Assembly: GCA_001972305.1 (NCBI GenBank)
Contig: BDDD01000124.1
Coordinates: forward strand, 378,775 to 442,774
Length of the DNA: 64,000 nucleotides
Reading direction: 5' to 3'
DNA from: Cephalotus follicularis
Taxonomy: Eukaryota; Streptophyta; Magnoliopsida; Oxalidales; Cephalotaceae
The notes under the pieces: generated by a model
Seen by the model: only the letters and a program-made list of their open reading frames with translations
The model's database searches: none
Told to the model about the DNA's origin: nothing
Shown here: piece after piece, positions 35,401 through 46,581 of the stretch
Layout of the letters: each line of letters begins with the position of its first letter
How positions within the stretch are numbered: position 1 is the first letter of the stretch
Made by a program: the position numbers and the translations under genes

Positions 35401-36140
35401 TAATCACATTCAACTCATCCATAGGCAACACAAAGAGGTTTGCCATCTCATAGGGTCGGCTATCTCTATAGCACACAACTCACACACCCATTCGGGATGA
35501 ATAAATTCTCCCATTGTGGCATTAACTTACATAACATTCCATAAAGGTTTGGGTTTCACTTCCGCATGACATATGAATTACAAGGCAATGCATGAATAGA
35601 GTGAACCTGGATGCATAAGAGTCCGTACTATCTATAAAGAGATAAGAATAATACCTTGAATTACTGGAATAGATCCTTCTGCAGCCCCTTGGTCCATAGC
35701 ACCACTCTACTCTTCTGGAGGCATCAATCCCATAGACCATTTACCTTGATCTTTTCTCACATCAGAAGGTGAACTAGTACAAGGGTGGTCCTGATATAGC
35801 TGTCTAAAATTACGGTCTGGCTGATAGTTGATACTTTGGTTTTGATGAAAATCTCTTTGAGATTGACCCATGCCCTGTCCTTGCTGACTTATGGAACCAT
35901 ACCATTCACGACGATACTCTTTAACCATATGATCCGAAGCTCCACAAACCATGCACTTTCCCTCCTTCCATCAACAGTCATTAGATGAATGATCTGTGCG
36001 ATGGCAATGCAAGCATGGGTCAAAGGGAATCTGACTACAACTACTGGCAAGTCTAGAGTGACCTCACTGAGCTGCCATCCTCCTCTAATGCTTCTGTCGA
36101 GAGTCATGACTTCTTCTCCTTTGATGTGAGCCTCTAAGCA
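35400..36140 (-). pseudogene. Displaced gag zinc-knuckle and protease block (X-3)
   Basis: The minus strand carries CLHCHRTDHSSNDC (complete CCHC knuckle, near 36020) and CMVCGASDHMVKEY (second knuckle with the last Cys changed), a Gln-rich stretch (QQGQGMGQSQRDFHQNQ), then protease text MANLFVLPMDELNVITGMD near 35440. In a normal element these lie upstream of RT; here they sit between RT motifs, while the protease continuation (DWLASHYAHMNC) is found at 39180. See findings. Confidence 0.8.
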
Positions 36141-36305
36141 ATCCTTGGGATGCTTTCAGCTCTAACCCTTAGCTAATGATGTTCTAACTTAGAGAACATT
36201 GAAGCACCTTTAAATTCATTAAACAATTCGTCATTGTGCGGCAATGTGTACTTCTTCATAATAGTATTCTGTTGAGTTACCGATAATCAATGCACATTCA
36301 GAGGG
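36140..36305 (-). pseudogene. Chromovirus RT middle fragment (X-3)
   Basis: Minus strand shows MCIDYR, a stop, LN, and then KGASMFSKLE and LRVRAESIPR after small indels. This is the RT segment that should follow KKKDGSL at 38700 and precede YGLYELVVMSFG at 35390. Confidence 0.72.
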
Positions 36306-38690
36306 ATGTTGGAAAGACTCTAAAGGCATTGACACAATTGTGGTCATTAGGGTTTACGGTTTGATAACAAAACTTTTTAGTTGCTTTAAATCCTCAAGCA
36401 ATGGGATACCCCAAATTCTAAGTCCACAATCATGCCAAGGACACCTAATTAAGCATTCAATTGAACCACACAAACTATCCAAGCATCAAAGTGGGCACGG
36501 GTTTGGGTCGGGATTACACAAACCCTAACTATGCGTCACATTTCATTTGAATTAGAGCAACACCCAAAACCCTAACTTCAAAGGCACCAAACCTGAACCA
36601 AAATAAGCCCAAAACCCTTAGGGTTTGCTAAGGTAGCATTATGGTTTGGTCAGGGTACCAAACCCTAGCCTGAACCCAATGCTTTACCCACCTACAAATA
36701 ACACAAAACAATATAGAAACATGACAAGAAACCATTACTTAATTCCTTGCCCACTTCCACTTTTGATGTGCACCTCTAAGCTTTGAATCCTAGCTTTCTC
36801 CTTCACAAAAGTTAATCCTCATACATGTATCTACAACCTCTATGAAAGGTTGAAGGCTATATGTGTTGGTTCTTAAAACTAGAAATTACACTAAGTAAAG
36901 ATTGATTGCAATTAACAAGCAATCTCCACCTATGGTGATTAAGGGTGGTAAAAGAAGATTTATTTGTTATCTTCTTTTCAAGAACTAGAAGTTCTTTCAT
37001 GGTCCATTAATGGAGGATAAAGGAGTGACATAAAAGAGAAGAGAAGAAGGAGAGAAGGCTTGTATTCCAACGGCTGAGACAAAAACAAAAGAATGAATTA
37101 GTTAAGTTCCTTTAGTGTGTTTTCCAAGTCTTATAAAGTTTAAGACTTGTCAAAGGCTTCTCTTTCAAGCCATAAACTTAACAAATATCTCTCCCTTTCA
37201 TGCACAAAAGGGCTAGCCATTTTGAGCCATAAAATTCGGCCAAACCATGCCCAAATGGCATAAAGAATACTAAGTTGAATCGGTCAACTTTTGTGGACTA
37301 AGGAGTAATGGTTTGGGCCAACCACACTTTGGCTTCTTCAAGGCTCAACTTTGGCCCAAAATAGGATGTAGAATCCAAGCCTAATCCGTCCTAAAGCCCT
37401 AGAGCTCTCTCTCCCAATAAATGCACAATTCCATCTATTAGTTCAACAAACAATCCTTTGCACGGAACAATCTATTATGGTGATGCTTGAACTCACTTCT
37501 AAGAAAGTGACACAAGTTCAGAAAATAGAATGCTCACTAGAAAAGTAACATCTCTCAGATGCTAATATTTCACTAAATGACAGCGTATTCCCAGAATTAG
37601 GGACCCGAAACTCAGGTTAGTTCCCAGTACAATGATATATTTCCTAGAACATCCCAAATATCTGGTACGACTATCCTGATAGTCTTAGACTATCCTATAT
37701 CCCCGATGTGATCTCAAATCACCCCCAGATCCATGTACACCACGTCTATCATTTGTTATCCAGTTAAACGTGTACTTTACTAACAATCATCAGTGTATGT
37801 GTCATGTGTCCCTCGTCATCCTTGGCTCCTACCGCGAACTAGGGTTTGGATTAATGTCACCCCTAGGTAATATCGCGATAACTATAAAATTCATGTTTGC
37901 ACCGAGACAATCGGTAGACCTCCCAGGAAACCTCATTTCTAGTCCGCCTACACCTGGCAAGGATTTAAGTCTTCAACGGACATAAATACTATACCGCTAG
38001 TCACCCCTCAGTACGGGTGTGACGATCCCATATTGCGCACTCGCCCATACATCTCAATGCAGCTTCCACAAGGCCCAAAGACAACCTTTTTTCCAACATG
38101 TGGCTAGTGTTGGGGAAGTCAAAAATCAAAACGAAGTGGTTACTACACAATGCATGCTAGCCGCTCAGGTCTAATGATACAATGCATGCTAAGACCTACT
38201 AGTCACCATAGACTATGCACTACTGAGGCAATAGGAATCCTATTGACAAAGGTATTGGCATTCCAAATAGGTAACCTGTGCTAGGTTTGTTCCTTGTCAT
38301 CCTCTCAGCATGCACCACATCGGTTTTAGGGTAAACCCAAATGGCAATGAGATGATCCATCCCCCACACACAAGAGGGCAAGCATAATACGGTAAGTCTT
38401 TGCGGTTCATCAATTACCCTAAGAAAGTAAACCTATGACTTGGAACATTTTGTCACAAGGGAGTAAGGATCTCATTCTCATAACCTCCGACGCACGAGAT
38501 CCAACCCTTTATGGGCAGGGCGCTAAATGTGTATTCAGTTGACATGGTGATCAACTAATCCGTAGAGACGGTTTTGGATAATACATATAGCCTTTGCCAT
38601 TTTGGAATATGACATGGACATAGAACATGTCTGGAATCAAGAATGTCTAAATGCAGAGTGTATAACCACCTCATGGCATGCAGGGACACC
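36306..38690 (-). mobile_element. Copia-type LTR fragment inside X-3 RT
   Basis: It shares phrases in the same order with the M-associated LTR: GTCATTAGGGT and a long run of CCCTAA-rich text (36350-36680), GACTTGTCAAAGG (37147), CGTGTCCCTCGTCAT-like text (37805), ATCCCATATTGCG (38027), and AAACCTATGACTTGGAACA (38430). It interrupts RT between KKKDGSL and MCIDYR. Both ends are frayed and I could not define a target duplication. No gene. Confidence 0.7.
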
Positions 38691-39205
38691 GCTAATCCAA
38701 CAAGGGATCCATCCTTTTTCTTCACAACAAGATAAGTATTCCCCAAGGAGAAACACTCAGCCTGATAAAACCTTTATCGAACAACTCCTGCAATTGTAAT
38801 TTCAATTCCTTCAATTCAGGAGGGGCCATACGGTAGGAGCTCTAGATATCATTGTCGTCTCTAGAAGCAAATCAATCACAACTCTGAATCCCTCTCTGGA
38901 GGTAAGAATGTCAACCCATCCGGAAGCACATCCGGGTATTCACAAACCGAAACATCCTCCAACCTCGGTACCCATTTCCCACTATCCATTACATGCGCCA
39001 GAAAACCACTACAACCCTCTCTTATAAGCCTATCTGCATGAAGGGTTGATATCATTTGAACTAGTCGATGATCTAAAGTCCCAGTAAACTGAATCTGAGA
39101 CTGTCCTGGCATACTGGAGATCATGACCGTCCTACAACAATTCATATGGGCATAATGTGATGCTAACCAATCTGTCCTATAACAATTTATTCCATAATGA
39201 TCCAT
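38691..39205 (-). pseudogene. Chromovirus protease end, linker and RT start (X-3)
   Basis: Minus strand: DWLASHYAHMNCCRTVM (protease end), FTGTLDHRLVQMISTLHADR, GCSGFLAHVMDSGKWVP, YPDVLPDGLTFLPPERD, then RT start [16 protein letters not shown] and [15 protein letters not shown] at about 38700. These are standard Tekay-type pro-pol linker motifs. The polypeptide breaks off at the Copia LTR. Confidence 0.85.
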
Positions 39206-39663
39206 TCCATAAAGGGAGACTATTCTAATACTGAGGTCTCAATATCCATCTATTCACTAGTTCCACATAGGTTCTAGTCATCAAACAATCCATAAAGTCT
39301 CAGTCTCATAAAAGACAGTCTTCCCTGGTTCAATCACAATTGGGTGACCCAAGTGGTGTCATCTCAAAGCAATTTCCTAGATTACATCTGTCAAACTACG
39401 AGCCTTTATCTCTAATCTTCAACCTTTGGTGCTGGTCTGCTCGACAGTACATAGATTTCTCAACAATCAATAGCAACGGTCTAGTAGAGACAGTCCATTC
39501 AATAATAATCCATTCAATAAAAATAGAGAGGTTAGCTAAATATATATACTATCCCATACCAGTATATGTAAGTAGTTAACCACATATCATCAACCCATAC
39601 CATAAGACCATAAGTCTAGGTCGATTTGCCTACCCTTGGTAGCTCCCTTCCTCTTGCCTTCCA
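39206..39663 (-). pseudogene. Gag start and decayed spacer (X-3)
   Basis: An ATG at 39663 opens MEGKRKGATKGRQIDL, a basic Gag-like N-terminus about 260 bp after the primer site; it stops after about 18 codons. The rest to 39206 has no recognisable gag and contains GAATGGATTATTATTGAATG-like short repeats. The missing gag-protease section is the block now found at 35400-36140, at least in part. Confidence 0.5.
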
Positions 39664-39920
39664 TATCTACTTGTATAAGAGACAAAAGTATCAGCTATCG
39701 ATTTCTACAATCATGACCCAAGATGATTACAGAACCACAATTCATCAATATCACTCAATTCCATTAAGAGCAACTTATCCATATCACTTAACCTCCAAGA
39801 ACTTAATATAACACTTATTATCATTCTATAACTCCAATTAACTCCAAATAGCAATTTATTCAATTAATTAACTTTCAATTTCCAACAGCCAAGGACCATA
39901 TCCTGGCGTATCCAACATAG

Positions 39921-39936
39921 GCCAACTCTGATACCA
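39921..39936 (-). other. Primer-binding site of X-3
   Basis: The minus strand reads TGGTATCAGAGTTGGC, 5 bp after the LTR end TGACA. The first eleven bases match the initiator Met tRNA complement. Confidence 0.8.
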
Positions 39937-39941
39937 AAAAC

Positions 39942-41176
39942 TGTCATGCCCCGAACCGCGGGGAAACCCCCATGACCCGACACGTGAACAACGTCCTTCA
40001 ATCTATGCAATCTCATATATCAATCATACTCCAAAAAGTGCTATAAATTCAATACTTTAATCAATCATATAATGTCAAAAGAATAATCCATTGCATAAAT
40101 TCTAACTCTCATAATTTTACGAAAATCGTGCATGTAGTATCCGTTAATCGGACTATGCCCCCTGTAAAGAAAAACACAATTTATATATCCACACTCCCAA
40201 AAGAGGAATCAACAGTTTATAAATGGGCTCACCCCTCAGCAATCACAACTTAACTAATAATTATATCATTGTAATACCTCAAGTGATGAACCCATGCTTA
40301 TCCAATACATCAACACACATATCTTAAGCACTGCCACAAGTCGGCAGGTCGATAGCTGAATTTAAACATGTCTCTTTTGTATATATATATATATCCAGAC
40401 TTATGAATGCATACAGATGAGTTATATATATACAGAAGGCCCTGATAAGTAACTTATACAATTCATAAGCATCCATAAACAAAACCATATAAAAGATCTG
40501 GTTATCATCCATAATCTGCTACAAAAATCCGTCCATCTCAAACTCATTCACTGCAATCCATCACCTAGGCATCACCCATTCAATTACAATGAAATGGGTC
40601 AATGACATATAGTCGGATATGTTTACTATATGCTATGTATGCAACACATATAACGATATGCCATGCATGCAACATATATACAATAGTGTGCCATGTATGC
40701 AATAGATATATATTAACGTGCCATGCAATGCAACAGATATAGCAATAGGTATGGCATGTCATATGCATGAATGATAATTTTGGACAACTTCAGTATGCCA
40801 ACCGTTCCTAAGCGGTGGTATACTTGGCTAGTCCTAATCACATCAAAGGCCATAGGCCTGTACACACTCCATAAAACAATCAATAACCATCCATAGGGTC
40901 ACACACTCCATAGAGATAACACTGATCACACCGTCCATACCATAAGGCATGTCCACGTTGGTCCTAACCTATAACGTGAGGCTTGTCCACGACGGTCCCA
41001 ACCGATACCATAAGGCTTGTCCACATCGGTCCCAGCCTATACCATGAGGCTTGTCCACGGCGGTCCCAGCCATACCATAATCCCATCGGTCCACCCACAT
41101 GGTCCCAGCGGATTTCATAACCATAAGGCTTGTGGACATTATGGGGTCCACGAAACCTAATCCTCCCATTTGATGT
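39942..41176 (-). mobile_element. 5' LTR of X-3 (3' part only)
   Basis: 1235 bp running from the LTR end (plus TGTCATGCCCCGAACC at 39942) to CATTTGATGT, where LTR T starts. It parallels 27959-28849 plus 31256-31680 of the 3' LTR throughout, including the 35-bp repeat (40935-41145). The rest of this LTR does not reappear in the window. Confidence 0.88.
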
Positions 41177-41337
41177 TGTAATGCCCAGAAATTTCATTCG
41201 ATGTATTTTTGTAATCTTCGATGTAAATTATTATGAATTAATGAGAAAACATAAATTTCCTGACTTATGATGTTGATTTTGGTGTAAAGCAATGTTAAAA
41301 AGTTGAATTGAATATAAATGTTGAGAAATTGGGCTAA

Positions 41338-41495
41338 GGCATCGACGCCATAAGATGAAGCGTCGACGCCATAGAAGCAACAATGGGCACTTGAGTTTGA
41401 ACGCTTAAAGCGTCAACGTCAGAGATAAGAGTCGACGCTAATGCATGCACTGGATTATGCGTCCATGCCCACAACATAAACGGCGACGCTTAGAG
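41338..41495 (+). repeat. GCGTCGACGCC box cluster in LTR T
   Basis: Boxes at about 41340-41348, 41361-41369, 41411-41419, 41429-41437 and 41483-41490. Position 160-320 bp from the LTR start, as in Z, W and N. Confidence 0.8.
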
Positions 41496-42305
41496 TGTTT
41501 GAAAGCACATCGTGTTTATGATTACCATTCTTCAGGCATGCAAAACCTGAAGAAAAGAAAGGGAGTGCCACATGTGCGTCATGTGGCCAAATGGGTGAAG
41601 GAATGGGACACTTGTGCACCATTCAGGTTGAGTGAGAGAGAGAAACGGACACTTGTGTGGTTATGCAGTTGAGGAATAGAAAAGGGAAGAGAAAGAGAGG
41701 CGCACGGCCATGCATGCAGCTGGAGAAAGATAAAATGCATCCTACATAAAATACCTCTCATCTCCCTCACCCTTCAATTGAGAAAAGAACAGAGAAAATC
41801 AGTGAAAGGGTTAGAGAGAAAACCAGAGTGAGAAATCGAGAAAGAGAAGAGAGGGAGAACCTTAAACTCTCCATTGTTGGCCTGGTTCTGAATCTTGGGA
41901 GCTTTGGTCTTGGAGCTGCTGGACCTGGTTGGAGCTACTGGGAAGCTCAAACATCACTGTTTCGTGGACTTAAAAAGGTAGACTTTCGGTTCCTAACTTT
42001 GAATCAAAGGTAGGGATTTTATGACTGTGCTTTGAGTTCAGTTATAATAGATGTTCATTTGATAAAATGCAAGTAGTAGATTGTGATTTTGAGCATGAAT
42101 GAGTGTTACCATTGAAAATGCCCTGTTTTGGATTGATTGGATTGGGAATTGCATGTGTTGACCTGCTGTATCGTGTGTACTGCCCGCAGAACCAGTTGAG
42201 TGTTCAAAGAGAACATCTGACTTTTGAAGGAACTAGTCGACTGTGTAAGAGGAAACATTCGATTATTCATGTGTTCTAATGGAGGACGCCTGTTGTTCAC
42301 TGAAC

Positions 42306-42389
42306 AGCCGACTGTCAAAAGAGAACAGCCAACTATCGAAGGAGAATAGCCGACTGTCAAAAGAGAACAGCCGACTATTAAAGGATTTG
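42306..42389 (+). repeat. 21-bp tandem repeat (four copies) with AGCCGACTGTC
   Basis: Units start at 42306, 42327, 42348 and 42369. As the period is a multiple of three, one frame repeats LSKENSR, but the ORF has no other support. Loosely similar boxes (GTCGACTGT, CCAGTTGAGTGT) lie at 42190-42260. The core is the same GCCGACTG word as in SIRE-type element P. Confidence 0.9.
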
Positions 42390-44179
42390 TGTGCATTTGA
42401 GCATATGTTTGCATTGCATTTCAAACTGATTGCTTACATTTTAACAAATGGGACTACTGCAAGTATTTTATAACTTATAAACTACTTGAAAATGGATTGA
42501 CTGTTGGATTGTGTTTTGGATTGATGCCGTATTAGTTGCGGTGGCGGAGGTTGCCACTGATGGCTAATGGCAGGATGGGCTGTAGGTGCCAAGTGATGGA
42601 TAGAACCACCCAAACACTGGTTACTTTGCCTTGGTGCAAGTGACATTGGATTGACTAGCCTGCTTCAAAGTCGGCCGGAGACATGGCTGAAGTTGTAACG
42701 CCCTCGATCCGAGTTCACTTTATGCTCAAAGCGAGCTACGAGGATTCGGTGCGCTACGTGGGGGTGTGACCTTTAATCATTCATCTTTTTAACAATCTTA
42801 CTCATTGCTATCATATATCTTCTCATAATCTTAAATATAACTTACAATCTTAAGCTTCAAAACATCATATTCTCTTAAGAAATCTATGCACCATAACAAA
42901 TATTTCTATTGCCATTACATTTATGCATCATCTGTCTTATTACAATAAGCAGCAGAAAAGTAGACTTATTACATAAACAAAATTGTTATGCATGACATAA
43001 TTTCTTCAAAACTTCTTTTAAGAACTTCCTCAAAAGCTCAAAATTTCCTCGTTCAACCATTTCCTGAAAAATTTATTTGAAAACAAAACATTGACAAGAA
43101 TGAGCTTAAATAGCCCAGTAAGGGTTTCAAAACAAATACTTCGTCACATTCATTTTTTTTTGTTCATATCCCATGAATCAGAACATTTCATAAATACTGA
43201 GGGGTTATATAAACTTAAAGAACCCAATTGAACCTTATCTTCACCGGGGCATTGTGCGCTCTCCGATTACTATCCTTACATCACATGCATGTCCGAGAGC
43301 ACTCTCTACTCTTGAACATTAATCCCTCTTGAATCGTAACCCAAGAGTTGTTCATCTCAGTTAGTTACCTTTTTTAATTTCATAAAATCATTTCTCAATA
43401 CTTTGAGTGATCAGCTCAAGGCATTCATAAAAACAGAATCGTACAATATTTGTAAAACTGAAATTACATATAGAAACATTCATTTTCAAAGAAAATATAA
43501 AACATTAAAGTTATAGTAGACATCTTAACAATTTCAGAATGATAAAGATCATAAATGTTCATTGAGAAACGAAGCTGCAATGAATTTTTAAAGTTACAGG
43601 TCCCATATGACAGCAAAACATGAGCAGTAATTTTAAACACAGAATTTCGTCAAGAAATTAGATGAAATTAAAAAAAAATAAAGGTAACAGTTGTATAGAA
43701 CATCTTAAAGTTTTTAGAACATTCAACCATTCAAATTTTCATCAAGAACGAGAAAGTTATGATTAAAACAATCTGCTACATAATTTTCAGAAATAAAAGA
43801 GGAAAAGCTTTAACAAAAAAGGGTAGAATTTTCCTTACTTTTGATTCAATCACCTTCTTTCTTCTCTTCACTTGAATTAACTTTAGCCAAAACTCAGCAT
43901 AAAGTAACTAAATTCAGGTCACAACTGCACACATATATATAGGCTAAATTGATTACTTGGATTGCGAGTTTCCTTGGTGAGTCATAGGCCACCTATTGCC
44001 ATGTGCTCAAATTACCCATGTGCTAACACACTCTCTCTCTCCAAATTGATGACACTTGTCCTTTCTCATCATTCCAACATCAAAATATCTGATGTCCTCA
44101 CTCCCTAGCTTGCCACGTGTTCCTTAAATAATAATTAATTCACAAAGAAACAAAAAGCTAGATTTCCTCAACTGATTAG

Positions 44180-44455
44180 CAGAGAAAGCATAAGCGCTTG
44201 GAGGAAAAGCGTCAACGCTCATGTGTTATACCAATATTCTTCAACTGATTTGTAGGTTAAAGTGCTGGTGCTTGGGGTAAAGAGTCTCCGCTTAAGGCAA
44301 AGCGCAGACGCTTTGAATCGAAGCATCGCCGCTTAAAGGTTGTTCCAATAATGAAAATGCACTGGTTTAAAGCTCCATTAGAATGGGTTCAAGCATGGTC
44401 GCTCTGAAATATAACCGTTGCCGCTTTTACAAACCGTCGACGCTTAAGTCAATTT
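44180..44455 (-). repeat. GCGTCGACGC box cluster in LTR W (first part)
   Basis: Decayed boxes AAAGCATAAGCGCTT, AAAGCGTCAACGCT, AAAGCGCAGACGCTTT, AAGCATCGCCGCTT and CCGTCGACGCTT at 44185-44450. V is inserted in it; it resumes at 47460-47545 with GTCGACGCTT and CGTCGATGCTTT. Confidence 0.8.
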
Positions 44456-45164
44456 TGTAATGCCCCGTAGCTATTTTGGAATCTAAGAAAAACTTTTTTC
44501 TTTATGGTGTATAATTTTATTTTTATGGGCTTTGGACTTATTTGAGTAAGAGAGGAAAGTTAAGTGTTGATTTTTTTATAAGCCCAAATGTAAAGTGTGA
44601 TTAGAATAGCTGCAGGACTTAATAGCAAAGCTTGTTGAGGAAGTTTCCAAGTCCCAAGGTATAATTATGGTTTTTGTGGAGATTATCAAGGAGACTTTTT
44701 CTTCTTAGTGTTGGCTTTTCCCTTAGCTTCGGCAGGTTAGAGTGAGAGAAAGAGAGAGCTCTAGTTCTTCTTCTTCTTCTTCTTCCTTGTCCTTGACGAG
44801 TGTGAGGAGAGCAGCAGTTTGAAGCTTTCCAAGCTTAGCGAAGAAGCAGCCAGGTGCAGTAGCAGACGAGGAGAAAGATGAGAAGTTCTCGTCAGAGGAA
44901 GCCAGTAAAGAACGCAGACAAGAACTTTGAGTGGGACATCCTTTCTATGTTTGTAGTTGTCTCACGATGTTCTTGATAACTCCTTAAGTTTCCAATTCCA
45001 GTACAGTGAGAGCTTTCTAATGGGAATTTGTTTCCCTAGCGTCCTTGTATGTTTTCCCTGATAGAAGAGAGAGAAAGAAAGTTTCCGAGCACTAGAGCTC
45101 AAGTTTCTCCTAAGTGATTTAGTCACTTTCCAGATAAGGTAACCCGTACGTGCTCAACCCCACT

Positions 45165-45425
45165 CCTTGACCAACTATTGTCTATGATGGGAAGTTGAGC
45201 GAGTCTACCCCCAGGTCCTACCTGGATCTCCTTTACACTATTGCCTATGATGGTGTTTAGGGTTTCAGTGCAGTCGAGCACTATGTACATAGCTCTAACC
45301 TCCTCGGTCTACTGTTGTCTATGATGGGAAGCCGAGCGAGACTGTCCCTAGGTCCTACCTGGATCTCCTTTACATTGTTGTCTATGATGGTGTTTAGGGT
45401 TTGAGTACAGCAGAGCTAAGTTGCC
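45165..45425 (+). repeat. 137-bp tandem duplication in LTR V
   Basis: TCTATGATGGGAAG occurs at 45181 and 45318, followed in each unit by CCTACCTGGATCTCCTTTAC and a second TCTATGATGG or CCTATGATGG. Confidence 0.85.
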
Positions 45426-46149
45426 AGAGTAGAGATTAGAGACTTTCAGTAAGTTGTTTAGAGGAGGACATTGTCCTCGGTAGTCACGCCTTCAGCTCAG
45501 ATAAGTAAGTAAAGCAAAGAAATAGCAAGCTCAAAGGAGAACCATGGGTTCTCAGCAGATACTGCCAAGCAGGCTTCGGCCTAGATCAGCTCAGCTTAGT
45601 GCCACTATAAGTTGGCAACTATATTATGTAAACAACAAAGCAAAGCATAGCAAAGAAAAGTTAGTTCCAAGCTAGTCATCCTTCTCGGTACTTCAGGCCA
45701 AGTTGGATCCTCTTCCAGAGTATTTCAGCAGGTTTTGTTTTATCTCAAGTTTTCTTCAGCTTTGTAACTATCTTGGAGCATTAGTTAAGCAGAGGAAAGA
45801 GTAAGCTTTTCTTTCATATCCTTTGAGCGTTTCTTTAGACGTGAGTCATGACATTTATGTTTGTATAGTTGTTTTTCCCCAGTTGGGATCTTTAATCATG
45901 TTCATGGCATCCTTTCTTTTAGCACATTCTTTTTAAGGAATGCACCAGAGGATGTTTTATTCTCTTTCACTTAGTCAGTTGGACTAATTCCCTCACAGAT
46001 TCTTTTGTAGAGGACCTAGTAGGAGGAGGAGAAGATCCTCTAGACCAGTAATAGCGAGCTCAGGAAGGAAGCTTTTTCACATCGGCATCTCGGATGATGT
46101 GGACCAGACGTCTAGCATTGCATAGCATTGGGCATTCTTTTGGGTTCCT

Positions 46150-46581
46150 TGTTTAGCATAAAAATGTGTTGTTTTTAATGTGTTATTTGTGATATTTTTA
46201 TGCTTGGAATAGATTACTTTGGGTGTGTTATATTGATTTTCAGGTACAAGTTCTAAATGACCAAAGTACAAAAATACTACCCAAAAGTGTGCAAATTGGA
46301 GCTTAAAAATGTAAAGATTGAAGAAATGCCAAATTCAGCAGAAATAGAAAGTTTAGATTTTTGCCATATTTTGTAACTAGGATTACTTTATTTCCCTTTT
46401 TGATCAATTGTGTAGTATATAAACAATGTTATTTCAGCCAAATAGGGCAGAGAGTTTGTGGAAGTAGCCTCCTCCCTCCTTAGAAATTACAACTAGTTTA
46501 CGTTTCCCTGCGTTCGACCCGTTACTGCATGATCCGTGCACTTGCGGCTATAAATTTTAAAACATTCTTTTTACGTGAACA
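46150..46581 (+). mobile_element. Solo LTR of the Athila-like family, internally deleted
   Basis: It has the same ends as 5633-7035 (TGTTTAGCATAAA, ACGTGAACA) and a perfect duplication TTCCT (46145-46149 and 46582-46586), so it is a clean insertion into V. Only 432 bp: it lacks the box cluster (equivalent of 5838-6122) and about 0.7 kb between the TATA region and the last 90 bp. Confidence 0.95.

Larger units (their letters stand above)
27959..41176 (-). mobile_element. X-3: Tekay-like chromovirus (Ty3-gypsy), minus strand
   Basis: Order on the minus strand: 5' LTR (41176-39942, start missing), primer site, leader, gag start, protease end, RT, RNase H, integrase, chromodomain, purine-rich end, 3' LTR (33516-27959). 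Both LTRs share the end GGGGCATGACA or its decayed form and the same internal repeats. The internal region is badly decayed and has a Copia-type LTR piece inserted in RT and a gag-PR block in the wrong place. The left flank ATGCA (27954-27958) is the expected target duplicate; its partner should lie beyond the window. Confidence 0.85.

Noticed and set aside
42279..42473. 64-codon ORF with LSKENSR repeats as a coiled-coil protein
   Set aside because: It is produced by a 21-bp DNA repeat; no homologous frame or supporting context.
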